Assembly (NCBI GenBank): GCA_031418395.1
Contig: JANOXL010000077.1
Span: 1 to 26,366 of the forward strand
Direction of reading: 5' to 3'
DNA: 26,366 nucleotides
Source of the DNA: JANYCG01 sp031418395
Lineage (GTDB): Bacteria > Pseudomonadota > Gammaproteobacteria > Burkholderiales > Burkholderiaceae_C
In this document: in pieces, positions 16,364-25,178 of the stretch
Position numbering within the stretch: the stretch's first letter is position 1
Layout of the letters: each line of letters starts with the position of its first letter
The notes under the pieces: model-generated
Database searches by the model: none
Seen by the model: only the letters and a program-made list of their open reading frames with translations
What the model was told of the DNA's origin: nothing
Position numbers and translations under genes: made by a program

Positions 16364-17442
16364 TTGACCTGATGTTCACTACGGGGCAGGGCTTGGTCAG
16401 CGCGCCATGGTGGTCCAGCATGGCATGGCCTGTCATCTGGAGCTTGATCAAGATCATCGCCATTGTGTTGCCGCTGCTGGGTGCGGTCGCCTACCTGACC
16501 TTGTGGGAGCGCAAGCTCATCGGCTGGATTCAGATTCGTATTGGCCCCAACCGTGTCGGCCCTTTTGGTCTTTTGCAACCCATCGCTGATGCTTTGAAAT
16601 TGATGGGTAAAGAAATTCTGGTGCCCGGCGCCGCAAACAAAGGCCTTTTTCTCTTGGGCCCGATTTTGACCATCATGCCTGCGATGGCGGCTTGGGCGGT
16701 AATTCCCTTTGGTCCGGATGTGGTTCTTTCCAACATCAACGCCGGCCTGTTGTTCATCATGGCGATTACGTCGATGGAGGTTTATGGCGTCGTGATCGCC
16801 GGTTGGGCCTCCAATTCCAAATATGCCTTTTTGGGTGCATTGCGGGCATCTGCCCAAATGGTCAGTTATGAAATCGCGATGGGGTTTTGCCTCGTCGTGG
16901 TGTTGATGATTTCCAGCAGCATGAACCTGACGGACATCGTGAACGGTCAGGCTGTGGGTCAGTTTGCTGACAAAGGTTTGAACTTTCTTTCCTGGAACTG
17001 GCTGCCGCTGTTGCCGATTTTCATGGTCTACATCATCTCGGGCCTGGCTGAAACCAATCGCCACCCGTTTGATGTGGTCGAGGGTGAGTCTGAAATTGTG
17101 GCCGGGCATATGGTGGAGTATTCGGGCATGTCGTATGCCATGTTCTATCTGGCTGAATACGCCAACATGTGGCTGATTTCTGTGCTGGCGGCCATCATGT
17201 TCATGGGCGGCTGGCTACCGCCGATTGACAGCGATTTTTTCAACTGGATCCCCGGGTGGATTTGGCTCGGCATTAAAACCTGCGCCGTTGTCACGCTCTT
17301 TATCTGGATTCGCGCCACGTTGCCTCGGTTCAGGTATGACCAAATCATGCGTTTAGGCTGGAAAATTTTCATTCCGCTGACCCTGGTCTGGCTGATCGTG
17401 ATCGGTGCCTGGATGCAGACATCGTTCACCATCTGGAAGTAA
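16360..17442 (+). CDS. nuoH: NADH:quinone oxidoreductase subunit H
   Basis: NuoH (ND1 type) anchors the peripheral arm and forms the entrance to the quinone tunnel. The 360-residue protein is predicted to have about eight membrane segments. It contains the conserved loops IGPNRVGPFGLLQPIADALK, and AETNRHPFDVVEGESEIVAG with the acidic cluster that links quinone chemistry to the proton path. The start lies in the nuoG stop. The TAA is followed 12 bases later by the nuoI start. Confidence 0.97.
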   Translation: MIDLMFTTGQGLVSAPWWSSMAWPVIWSLIKIIAIVLPLLGAVAYLTLWERKLIGWIQIRIGPNRVGPFGLLQPIADALKLMGKEILVPGAANKGLFLLGPILTIMPAMAAWAVIPFGPDVVLSNINAGLLFIMAITSMEVYGVVIAGWASNSKYAFLGALRASAQMVSYEIAMGFCLVVVLMISSSMNLTDIVNGQAVGQFADKGLNFLSWNWLPLLPIFMVYIISGLAETNRHPFDVVEGESEIVAGHMVEYSGMSYAMFYLAEYANMWLISVLAAIMFMGGWLPPIDSDFFNWIPGWIWLGIKTCAVVTLFIWIRATLPRFRYDQIMRLGWKIFIPLTLVWLIVIGAWMQTSFTIWK

Positions 17443-17454
17443 TTGGAACCCATC

Positions 17455-17973
17455 ATGACGACCAACACTTCTTTGGCGGCTCCTGCTTTTTCACTCAAGG
17501 ACTTTCTCTCCAGTTTCATGCTGGTCGAGTTGTTCAAGGGCTTGGCACTCACTGGCAAATACGCCTTCCGACGTAAAGTCACGGTGCAGTTTCCGGAAGA
17601 GAAAACGCCATTGAGTCCACGTTTTCGGGGTTTGCATGCCCTGCGCCGTTATGAAAACGGCGAAGAGAGGTGTATTGCCTGCAAACTGTGTGAAGCGGTA
17701 TGCCCAGCCATGGCGATCACCATTGAGTCTGAGGTGCGGGCTGACGGATCACGTCGTACCAGCCGTTATGACATTGACCTCACCAAATGCATCTTCTGCG
17801 GATTCTGCGAAGAAAGCTGCCCGGTCGACTCCATCGTTGAAACCCATATTCTCGAATACCACGGTGAAAAACGAGGCGATCTGTATTTCACCAAAGACAT
17901 GCTGCTGGCAGTAGGCGACCGTTACGAAGCCGAAATTGCGGCCAGCCGTGCAGCAGATGCCAAGTACCGTTAA
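17455..17973 (+). CDS. nuoI: NADH:quinone oxidoreductase subunit I
   Basis: NuoI (TYKY type) is an amphipathic 8Fe ferredoxin-like subunit with clusters N6a and N6b that feeds N2 in NuoB. The 172-residue protein has two complete motifs: Cys73, Cys76, Cys79 and Cys83 (CIACKLCEAVCP), and Cys112, Cys115, Cys118 and Cys122 (CIFCGFCEESCP). The ATG at 17455 gives the normal N-terminal helices; an in-frame TTG at 17443, just after the nuoH stop, is less likely. GGA lies seven bases upstream of the ATG. Confidence 0.96.
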   Translation: MTTNTSLAAPAFSLKDFLSSFMLVELFKGLALTGKYAFRRKVTVQFPEEKTPLSPRFRGLHALRRYENGEERCIACKLCEAVCPAMAITIESEVRADGSRRTSRYDIDLTKCIFCGFCEESCPVDSIVETHILEYHGEKRGDLYFTKDMLLAVGDRYEAEIAASRAADAKYR

Positions 17974-17987
17974 TTAAGTACCAATCC

Positions 17988-18653
17988 ATGGACATCAAGA
18001 CTGGGTTTTTCTACCTGTTTTCAGCGGTGCTGCTGTTCGCTTCGTTTCGCGTGATCACGGCGCGCAACACGGTGTACGCCGCGCTTTATCTGGTGTTGGC
18101 ATTTGCCCAGGCAGCGGCCTTATGGATGTTGCTGAAAGCTGAATTTCTCGCCATTACCCTGGTGTTGGTGTACGTGGGCGCCGTGATGGTGCTGTTTTTA
18201 TTCGTTGTCATGATGTTGGACATCGACGTGGATAGCATTCGCAAGGGATTCTGGAAACACTTCCCTGTAGCGGGCACACTGGGCGCCATCATGGCGCTTG
18301 AGATGGCCGCGGTTGTAATGGGTGGGTTTCGCCCCGCAGATGCGCCAAAACTCGCGCCGACACCCGGCAATTTGGTGGAGCAGATCTCCAACACCAAAGA
18401 GCTTGGCAAGTTGCTCTATTCACAATACGTGTACCCATTGGAGATTGCCGCCATCATTTTGCTGGTGGCGATGATTGCGGCGATTGCGCTGACACTTCGC
18501 CAACGCAAAGACAGCAAATACACCAGCCCCTCCGATCAGGTTCGAGTCAAGGCATCGGATCGTATGTTCGTTGTGAAGATGGATGCGACCCGGCCTGCTG
18601 AGCCGGTGCTCGCACCGGTGGCTGCACCAGCAGTCGAGGAGAAAAAAGCATGA
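17988..18653 (+). CDS. nuoJ: NADH:quinone oxidoreductase subunit J
   Basis: NuoJ (ND6 type) is a membrane subunit with five predicted segments; its third helix can switch between alpha and pi forms during turnover. The 221-residue protein has the expected AALYLVLAFAQAAALWMLL and LVYVGAVMVLFLFVVMML stretches. The C-terminal tail of about 50 residues is Ala, Pro and Val rich and probably cytoplasmic. The stop overlaps the nuoK start in ATGA. Confidence 0.95.
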   Translation: MDIKTGFFYLFSAVLLFASFRVITARNTVYAALYLVLAFAQAAALWMLLKAEFLAITLVLVYVGAVMVLFLFVVMMLDIDVDSIRKGFWKHFPVAGTLGAIMALEMAAVVMGGFRPADAPKLAPTPGNLVEQISNTKELGKLLYSQYVYPLEIAAIILLVAMIAAIALTLRQRKDSKYTSPSDQVRVKASDRMFVVKMDATRPAEPVLAPVAAPAVEEKKA

Positions 18654-18958
18654 GCTTGACTTTGGGTCACTTTCTCTCGCTGGGTGCCATGTTGTTTGCC
18701 ATCTCGGTGATTGGCATTTTCCTGAATCGCAAAAATTTGATCGTACTCTTGATGGCCATCGAGCTGATGTTGTTGGCCGTCAATATGAACTTTGTGGCGT
18801 TCTCGTATTTTCTGAACGATATGCATGGCCAGATTTTTGTGTTCTTTATCCTGACGGTGGCTGCGGCAGAGTCCGCCATCGGGCTGGCCATATTGGTGCA
18901 GTTGTTCCGCAACCGATCCAACATCAATGTGGACGAACTCAATACGCTCAAGGGCTGA
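18650..18958 (+). CDS. nuoK: NADH:quinone oxidoreductase subunit K
   Basis: NuoK (ND4L type) has three membrane segments and contributes two buried glutamates to the proton path, here Glu38 (MAIELMLLAVNMN) and Glu74 (VAAAESAIGLAI), matching Glu36 and Glu72 in E. coli. The 102-residue length is normal. Its start is coupled to the nuoJ stop. Confidence 0.96.
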   Translation: MSLTLGHFLSLGAMLFAISVIGIFLNRKNLIVLLMAIELMLLAVNMNFVAFSYFLNDMHGQIFVFFILTVAAAESAIGLAILVQLFRNRSNINVDELNTLKG

Positions 18959-18973
18959 ACCGGATTACATGCG

Positions 18974-21016
18974 ATGAGCCAAACCCTGTCTTCTTCAACC
19001 CTGCTGACCATCGCACTGGCGCCGCTGGTGGGTGCCATCGTCGCCGGCGTTTTGGGCACCTCGTTCGGTGGCAACGTGATCGGTCGGCGTGCCTCGCATT
19101 CCGTCACGATTTTGGGCGTGTTGATTTCTTTCGTTTTGTCGGCATTGACTTTGCAAAGTGTGGTGGTGGACGACGCCCGTTTCAATCAGACCATCTACAC
19201 CTGGATGACCGTTGGCACTCTGAAGATGGAAATCGGGTTTTTGATTGATGGCCTGACCGCCATGATGATGTGTGTGGTGACCTTTGTTTCCCTGATGGTG
19301 CATATTTACACCATCGGCTACATGGAAGAAGACGAGGGCTACAACCGCTTCTTCGCCTACATTTCCTTGTTCACCTTCGCCATGTTGATGCTGGTCATGA
19401 GCAACAACCTGCTCCAGTTGTTTTTTGGCTGGGAAGCCGTGGGCCTGGTGTCCTACCTGTTGATCGGCTTCTGGTTCAACAAACCGACCGCCATCTTTGC
19501 CAATATGAAGGCTTTTCTGGTCAACCGGGTGGGCGACTTTGGCTTCATCCTGGGCATCGGTTTGATCGTGGCTTACACCGGCTCCATGAACTACAGCGAA
19601 GTGTTCGCCAAGGGCAGCGAGCTGGCCAAGCTGACTTTTCCTGGCACGCAATGGCTGCTGATCACGGTGATTTGTATTTGCCTGTTTATCGGCGCGATGG
19701 GCAAATCAGCGCAGTTCCCACTGCACGTATGGCTGCCGGATTCCATGGAAGGCCCAACGCCCATCTCCGCCCTCATCCACGCGGCCACCATGGTGACAGC
19801 AGGCATCTTTATGGTGGCGCGTATGTCGCCCCTGTTTGAGCTGAGTGACGTCGCTCTGAATTTCGTATTGGTGATCGGCGCTATCACCGCGTTGTTTATG
19901 GGCTTCCTCGGCATTATCCAAAATGACATCAAACGGGTAGTGGCCTACTCGACGCTGTCGCAATTGGGTTACATGACCGTCGCTTTGGGTGCCTCAGCTT
20001 ATTCGGTGGCCGTATTCCACCTGATGACACACGCCTTTTTCAAGGCTCTTTTGTTCCTTGCGGCGGGCTCCGTCATCATGGGTTGCCACCACAACCAGGA
20101 CATCCGCTGGATGGGTAACCTGCGCAAATACATGCCGATTACCTGGGTGACATCACTCATTGGCTCACTCGCCCTGATTGGTACGCCATTGTTTGCCGGC
20201 TTTTATTCGAAAGAAAGCATCATTGAAGCTGTGCATTTCAGCCAGTTGCCAGGTGCTGGATTTGCCTACTTTGCAGTGCTGGCTGGGGTTTTTGTCACTG
20301 CTTTCTACGCCTTTCGCATGTACTTCCTGGTGTTTCACGGCAAGGAGCGGTTTGACCAGAATCCGGATGCACATCACGAGCCACACCACGATGCGCATCA
20401 TGATGTACATCATGATGCACATCATCATGCCCATCACGGCCCTCACGAGTCACCCTGGGTAGTTTGGGTACCGCTTGTGCTGCTGGCCATTCCGTCGGTA
20501 GTCATTGGCTATCTTGCCATCACGCCGATGTTGTTTGGCCATCTCTTGAGCGACTCGATTGTGGTCAATGGCGCGATACACCCGGCCATGCCGCAGTTGC
20601 TGAAGTCCTACCATGGCGAATGGGGTATGGCGTTGCATGCATTCAGCACTTTGCCGTTCTGGCTTGCCGTTGCGGGGGTGGCGCTGTCGTATTACATGTA
20701 TATCGTCAACCCGGCTTTACCAGCCGCGATCAAGACCAAGGTGCAACCCATTTACACCTTGCTCGAGAACAAGTACTACATGGACTGGTTCAATGAAAAC
20801 GTGTTGGCCCGAGGTGCCCGAGCACTCGGCATGGGTTTGTGGAAGGGCGGCGACCAAGCCATCATTGACGGCGGGTTGGTCAACGGTTCCTGGAAAATCG
20901 TTGGGGCGATTGCAGGCGTCGTGCGCTGGTTCCAGACCGGCTACCTTTACCACTATGCCTTGGCCATGATTTTGGGCGTGTTTGTTCTGCTGACGTATTT
21001 CGTCTGGCTGAAGTAA
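18974..21016 (+). CDS. nuoL: NADH:quinone oxidoreductase subunit L
   Basis: NuoL (ND5 type) is the distal antiporter-like proton pump with a long lateral helix. The 680-residue protein has the key Glu154 (FFGWEAVGLVSYLL) and Lys244 (GAMGKSAQFPLHVWLPDSM) of the proton channel, followed by GPTPISALIHAATMVTAG. A His-rich segment at about residues 466-495 carries 14 histidines among Asp and Ala (DAHHDVHHDAHHH). It lies in the loop between GKERFDQNP and the next membrane helix. The C-terminus runs through the lateral helix to the final membrane anchor. The start is ATG 18974, 15 bases after nuoK. Confidence 0.96.
   Translation: MSQTLSSSTLLTIALAPLVGAIVAGVLGTSFGGNVIGRRASHSVTILGVLISFVLSALTLQSVVVDDARFNQTIYTWMTVGTLKMEIGFLIDGLTAMMMCVVTFVSLMVHIYTIGYMEEDEGYNRFFAYISLFTFAMLMLVMSNNLLQLFFGWEAVGLVSYLLIGFWFNKPTAIFANMKAFLVNRVGDFGFILGIGLIVAYTGSMNYSEVFAKGSELAKLTFPGTQWLLITVICICLFIGAMGKSAQFPLHVWLPDSMEGPTPISALIHAATMVTAGIFMVARMSPLFELSDVALNFVLVIGAITALFMGFLGIIQNDIKRVVAYSTLSQLGYMTVALGASAYSVAVFHLMTHAFFKALLFLAAGSVIMGCHHNQDIRWMGNLRKYMPITWVTSLIGSLALIGTPLFAGFYSKESIIEAVHFSQLPGAGFAYFAVLAGVFVTAFYAFRMYFLVFHGKERFDQNPDAHHEPHHDAHHDVHHDAHHHAHHGPHESPWVVWVPLVLLAIPSVVIGYLAITPMLFGHLLSDSIVVNGAIHPAMPQLLKSYHGEWGMALHAFSTLPFWLAVAGVALSYYMYIVNPALPAAIKTKVQPIYTLLENKYYMDWFNENVLARGARALGMGLWKGGDQAIIDGGLVNGSWKIVGAIAGVVRWFQTGYLYHYALAMILGVFVLLTYFVWLK
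20366..20452 (+). repeat. His-rich coding repeat in nuoL
   Basis: Repeated units close to GATGCACATCAT code for a run of Asp-Ala-His-His-like tetrads. Codons are mainly CAT and CAC with small substitutions between units. The encoded loop holds 14 histidines within about 30 residues and could bind metal ions. Confidence 0.7.
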
Positions 21017-21052
21017 GCCTCTGAACAAGACCACCTACGGAGAAAAAGAAAA

Positions 21053-22528
21053 ATGGGTTTGTTGAGCCTGGCGATCTGGACACCAATCATGTTTGGTGTG
21101 GTTCTGTTGGCCCTGGGGCGGGACGAACACGCCGGTGCGGTGCGCTGGCTCGCACTGGTAGGTGCAGCCATCAGCTTTTTGGTGACACTGCCGCTCTACG
21201 CCGATTTCAAGCTTGGCACAGCCGCCATGCAGTTTGTCGAGAAGGCGCCCTGGATCGAGCGCTTTAATGTCAGCTACCACCTGGGCGTGGACGGCATTTC
21301 GTTCTGGTTTGTGCCGCTCACGGCCTTCATCAATGTCATCGTGGTCATTGCCGGGTGGGAAGCCATCACCCAGCGCGTCAACCAATACATGGGTGCTTTC
21401 CTGATTTTGAGCGGCCTCATGATCGGGGTGTTTTGTGCGCTCGACGGCCTGCTGTTTTACGTATTTTTTGAGGCGACTTTGATCCCGATGTACTTGATCA
21501 TCGGCATTTGGGGCGGGCCGAACAAGATATACGCCGCGTTCAAGTTTTTCCTCTACACCCTGCTGGGTTCTTTGTTGTTGTTGGTAGCACTGATCTATTT
21601 GTACACCAAATCGGGCGGCAGTTTTGATATTGCCACCTGGCACAAGTTGCCACTCGCTGGCAGCGTGCAAACCTTTATCTTCTTCGCGTTTTTCTCGGCC
21701 TTTGCCGTCAAGGTGCCTATGTGGCCGGTACATACCTGGTTGCCGGATGTCCACGTTGAGGCACCCACAGGTGGCTCCGCCGTGTTGGCGGCCATCATGC
21801 TGAAGCTCGGTGCTTATGGCTTTCTGCGTTTTTCGATGCCGATCGCCCCTGACGCCGCCCACGAATGGGCCTGGCTGATGATTATGCTGTCATTGATCGC
21901 CGTGGTGTATGTGGGCTTGGTCGCTATGGTGCAGCAGGACATGAAGAAACTCGTCGCCTATTCTTCTGTGGCGCACATGGGTTTTGTCACCTTGGGCTTC
22001 TTTATCTTCAACGACCTGGGTGTTGCCGGCGGCATTGTGCAGATGATCGCCCATGGTTTTGTCTCTGGCGCGATGTTCCTGTGTATCGGTGTCTTGTATG
22101 ACCGTGTGCATTCACGTGAAATCGCCAGTTACGGCGGCGTTATCAACACCATGCCCAAATTCACGGCGTTTGCCTTGCTCTTTGCCATGGCCAACTGCGG
22201 CTTGCCCGCCACGGCGGGGTTTGTTGGCGAGTGGATGGTGATTCTGGGTGCCGTCAAAGCCAACTTCTGGCTCGGATTTGTTTCGGCCAGCGCCTTGGTG
22301 TTTGGCGCCGCCTATACCCTGTGGATGTTCAAACGCGTTTACCTCGGCCCCGTGGCCAATGAGGACGTGAAAAATCTCACCGACATCAATGCACGCGAGT
22401 TCCTGATGTTGGCGCTCCTGGCCATAGCCGTTTTGTGGATGGGCGTATATCCCAAACCCTTCACCGATGTGATGGACACCTCGGTCACCGAGTTGCTCAA
22501 ACACGTGGCACAAAGTAAATTGAAATGA
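21053..22528 (+). CDS. nuoM: NADH:quinone oxidoreductase subunit M
   Basis: NuoM (ND4 type) is the second antiporter-like pump. The 491-residue protein has about fourteen membrane segments, the essential Glu140 (FYVFFEATLIPMYL), and the FAVKVPMWPVHTWLPDVHVEAPTGGSAVLAA region with the channel lysine. The ATG at 21053 follows GGAG by ten bases. The stop overlaps the nuoN start (ATGA). Confidence 0.96.
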   Translation: MGLLSLAIWTPIMFGVVLLALGRDEHAGAVRWLALVGAAISFLVTLPLYADFKLGTAAMQFVEKAPWIERFNVSYHLGVDGISFWFVPLTAFINVIVVIAGWEAITQRVNQYMGAFLILSGLMIGVFCALDGLLFYVFFEATLIPMYLIIGIWGGPNKIYAAFKFFLYTLLGSLLLLVALIYLYTKSGGSFDIATWHKLPLAGSVQTFIFFAFFSAFAVKVPMWPVHTWLPDVHVEAPTGGSAVLAAIMLKLGAYGFLRFSMPIAPDAAHEWAWLMIMLSLIAVVYVGLVAMVQQDMKKLVAYSSVAHMGFVTLGFFIFNDLGVAGGIVQMIAHGFVSGAMFLCIGVLYDRVHSREIASYGGVINTMPKFTAFALLFAMANCGLPATAGFVGEWMVILGAVKANFWLGFVSASALVFGAAYTLWMFKRVYLGPVANEDVKNLTDINAREFLMLALLAIAVLWMGVYPKPFTDVMDTSVTELLKHVAQSKLK

Positions 22529-24012
22529 TTGACAAACTCAGTTGGCTCACGGCTTACCCGGAAATCGTTCTGGCGGTAATGGCTTGTGTGATCGCCTTGG
22601 TAGATTTGGGCGTGAAAAGCCCACAGCGCACCTTGACCTATGTGTTAACCCTCCTGACCTTGGGGGTGGTTGCGCTCATGCAAGCCATGTACGCCAGCGG
22701 CGGTGACACGGTCTATGGCTTTGGCAATATGGTGGTGAGCGACCCTATGGGCAATTGGCTCAAGTGTTTTGCCACCATCGCTGTGATGGTATCGCTCGTC
22801 TACGGGCGCCCCTACGCGGCGGACCGCGATATGCTGCGCGGCGGCGAGTTGTTTTCACTCTCGATGTTTGCGCTTTTGGGCATGTTCGTCATGATCTCGG
22901 GCAACAACTTCCTTGTGATCTACATGGGGCTGGAGTTGCTCACGCTGTCCAGTTATGCGCTGGTGGCTCTGCGGCGCGACAACGCCATGGCCTCAGAAGC
23001 GGCGATGAAGTATTTTGTGCTCGGTGCCATGGCTTCTGGCTTCTTGCTGTATGGCCTCTCGATGATGTACGGTGCCACGGGCTCGCTAGACATCAACGCC
23101 GTGTTCAAGGCCATTAATTCCGGCACCGTAAACCACCGCGTGATGGTGTTCGGCGTGGTGTTTGTCGTCGCCGGCCTGGCCTTCAAGCTTGGCGTCGTGC
23201 CCTTTCACATGTGGATTCCAGACGTTTACCACGGGGCCCCCACGGCGGTTACGCTGCTCATTGGCGGTGCGCCCAAACTCGCCGCGTTTGCCATGGTGAT
23301 CCGCCTCCTGGTTGAAGGCATGTTGCCCTTGGCACCCGATTGGCAGCAAATGCTGATGGTCTTGTCTATCGGCTCCTTGCTCATCGGTAACCTGGCGGCG
23401 ATTGCGCAGACCAACCTCAAACGTATGTTGGCCTTTTCGACCATTTCCCAAATGGGTTTTGTGTTGCTGGGTTTGATGTCGGGTTTTGTCAACGGCAACA
23501 CCCTCTCGGCGAGTAATGCCTACAGCTCGTCCATGTTTTATGTCATCACTTACGTTTTGACCACTTTGGCGAGTTTCGGCATTATTTTGCTGCTGGCGCG
23601 CGAAGGCTTTGAGAGCGAAGAAATCTCCGACTTCGCCGGCCTGAACCAGCGCAGCCCGCTGTACGCGGCGGTCATGGCCATTTGTATGTTTTCACTGGCG
23701 GGCATTCCACCCATGGTGGGTTTTTATGCCAAACTTTCGGTATTGCAAGCGCTGATTGCTTCCGGGCAGGCGATCCATATCGGGTTGGCAGTTTTTGCCG
23801 TGGTGATGTCGCTGATTGGTGCGTTTTATTACCTGCGTGTGGTCAAAGTCATGTATTTTGACGACCCGATCACCGCCACCACGGTGTCTGCCCCTACCGA
23901 TGTGAGGGTGGTGTTGTCCGTCAATGGCGCGCTGGTGCTGTTATTGGGCATCGTGCCGGGCGGTTTGATGACCCTGTGCGCTAACGCCGTCATGAAGATG
24001 CTGGGCACCTGA
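22525..24012 (+). CDS. nuoN: NADH:quinone oxidoreductase subunit N
   Basis: NuoN (ND2 type) is the third antiporter-like pump, next to NuoK. The 495-residue protein has about fourteen membrane segments, with the conserved MGLELLTLSSYALVAL, AFKLGVVPFHMWIPDVYHGA with the channel lysine, and IAQTNLKRMLAFSTISQMGF. It closes the nuo operon with all fourteen subunits present and intact. Two small genes on the same strand follow. Confidence 0.96.
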   Translation: MIDKLSWLTAYPEIVLAVMACVIALVDLGVKSPQRTLTYVLTLLTLGVVALMQAMYASGGDTVYGFGNMVVSDPMGNWLKCFATIAVMVSLVYGRPYAADRDMLRGGELFSLSMFALLGMFVMISGNNFLVIYMGLELLTLSSYALVALRRDNAMASEAAMKYFVLGAMASGFLLYGLSMMYGATGSLDINAVFKAINSGTVNHRVMVFGVVFVVAGLAFKLGVVPFHMWIPDVYHGAPTAVTLLIGGAPKLAAFAMVIRLLVEGMLPLAPDWQQMLMVLSIGSLLIGNLAAIAQTNLKRMLAFSTISQMGFVLLGLMSGFVNGNTLSASNAYSSSMFYVITYVLTTLASFGIILLLAREGFESEEISDFAGLNQRSPLYAAVMAICMFSLAGIPPMVGFYAKLSVLQALIASGQAIHIGLAVFAVVMSLIGAFYYLRVVKVMYFDDPITATTVSAPTDVRVVLSVNGALVLLLGIVPGGLMTLCANAVMKMLGT

Positions 24013-24059
24013 GGCGGCCTGTTGCGCCGCTCTTGCCAGCCTTCATTTTCCAATCCGCC

Positions 24060-24362
24060 GTGTCATCCTCTGTTGCCGCCTGGACCCTGGTGTTGCTGGC
24101 GTTCTGCGCAGCCAACCTGCCGTTTGTCAGCCAGCGATTGATGGCGATCGTGCCCCTACAGTCGCCCAAGACAGCCTGGCTGCGTCTGGCGGAACTGCTG
24201 GTGTTCTATTTCATAGTCGGCGGGATCGGCCTGGCTTTGGAGCAACGCATGGGCCAGATCGCCCCGCAAAAGTGGGAGTTTTACGCCATTACGGGGGCAC
24301 TGTTCATCACCTTTGCATTCCCGGGTTTTGTGTACCGGTATTTGTTCAAACACAACGCGTAA
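24060..24362 (+). CDS. DUF2818 family small membrane protein
   Basis: A 100-residue protein of unknown function with three predicted membrane segments (about 5-22, 40-60 and 78-95). It resembles the DUF2818 family found after nuoN in betaproteobacteria. I chose the GTG at 24060 (product SSSVAAWTLVLL), since it begins like family members. An in-frame TTG at 24033 would add nine residues and no good ribosome binding site favours either. Its position directly after nuoN suggests co-transcription and perhaps a link to complex I assembly or stability; this is inference from neighbourhood alone. Confidence 0.75.
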   Translation: MSSSVAAWTLVLLAFCAANLPFVSQRLMAIVPLQSPKTAWLRLAELLVFYFIVGGIGLALEQRMGQIAPQKWEFYAITGALFITFAFPGFVYRYLFKHNA

Positions 24363-24374
24363 TAACACTTGCCC

Positions 24375-24380
24375 GATAAT
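24375..24380 (+). promoter_or_regulatory. -10 box giving a possibly leaderless DUF1178 message
   Basis: GATAAT lies six bases before the ATG of the DUF1178 gene, so transcription starting seven bases after the box would begin at or next to the A of the ATG. There is no ribosome binding site between. No strong -35 is visible at normal spacing, so the activity of the promoter is uncertain. Confidence 0.4.
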
Positions 24381-24386
24381 TGACGC

Positions 24387-24908
24387 ATGAAAGTTCTCGA
24401 TCTTCAATGTGAATTCCAGCATGTCTTTGAAGGCTGGTTTGGCTCGGAAGACGACTTTCAGAGCCAGCTGGCGCGCGGCCTGGTGCAGTGTCCGCTGTGT
24501 GGCGATGCAGCCATCACGAAGCGCTTGAGCGCTCCGCGGCTAAACCTCGGTGGCAGCCATTTTGCTGCGCGCGACGTGGAAGCACAGCAGGCTTCAAGTG
24601 CCAATACAAGTTCCGCCGCTTCTGCAAGCAAGGAAGTCTCCGTGCCCAGACAGGAGCTGGCAGCGGGCCCCCAAATCCCCCAGGAGTTGAACGGCGCCTG
24701 GATGGCCATGGCCAAACGTGTGATGGCCAACACCACCGATGTCGGCGACAAATTCGCCGAAGAAGCCCGCAAAATCCACTACGGCGAAACCGAAGAGCGC
24801 AGCATTCGCGGGCGCGCTACACGCGACGAAACCGAGGCGCTGCTCGATGAAGGTATCGCCGTGATGCCCCTGTTTGTGCCCGAAGCGCTCAAAGGGCCGT
24901 TGCAGTAG
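24387..24908 (+). CDS. DUF1178 family protein
   Basis: A 173-residue soluble protein of unknown function recognised as DUF1178 from MKVLDLQCEFQHVFEGWFGSE and the conserved CPLCGD pair. The N-terminal part may be a small zinc ribbon (Cys8 with CPLC near residue 35), followed by a variable Ala/Ser linker (about 60-95). The conserved C-terminal half holds GDKFAEEARKIHYGETEERSIRG and the DETEALLDEGIAVMPL segment. There is no ribosome binding site; a -10-like box sits just upstream. It is commonly found near nuo in this group, but a functional link is unproven. Confidence 0.85.
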   Translation: MKVLDLQCEFQHVFEGWFGSEDDFQSQLARGLVQCPLCGDAAITKRLSAPRLNLGGSHFAARDVEAQQASSANTSSAASASKEVSVPRQELAAGPQIPQELNGAWMAMAKRVMANTTDVGDKFAEEARKIHYGETEERSIRGRATRDETEALLDEGIAVMPLFVPEALKGPLQ

Positions 24909-24921
24909 ATCAAGTGGCCAA

Positions 24922-24950
24922 ACCCCCAAAGTCCACGCTGCAGGGGGTTC
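24922..24950 (+). terminator. Possible terminator hairpin after the DUF1178 gene
   Basis: AACCCCC (24922-24928) pairs with GGGGGTT (24944-24950) around a 15-base loop, 14 bases after the DUF1178 stop. No U run follows, so it may stabilise the 3' end rather than terminate by itself. Confidence 0.35.
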
Positions 24951-25178
24951 TGGGAATCGAAGGGCAATCGATTTTCAGATCGATAAAGTTGCTATACTAT
25001 ATATAGCAAACTATCATTATTTCACGAGACCTAGAGGCCAAAATTACTATAAATCGTGATTTGGTAAGCATTTTTCCATCAAAAATTAACATGGGTGTTA
25101 ACAAAATCGACCGGGAGCTGTGTAGGTCAAAGGTACGCCCAGAATCATCTCTAATCACGCTCGCCTATTAGCGCATCG
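24951..25178. other. AT-rich non-coding gap with palindromes
   Basis: No gene can be supported here, and base composition is much more AT-rich than the flanks. It contains two direct copies of ATCGAT near 24967-24984. A perfect palindrome, TTGCTATA-CTATA-TATAGCAA, lies at 24989-25009, and another, TTAACA-TGGG-TGTTAA, at 25086-25101. The stretch 25004-25034 resembles 6997-7027. It may be a decayed dispersed repeat or the remains of a lost locus. Confidence 0.5.
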
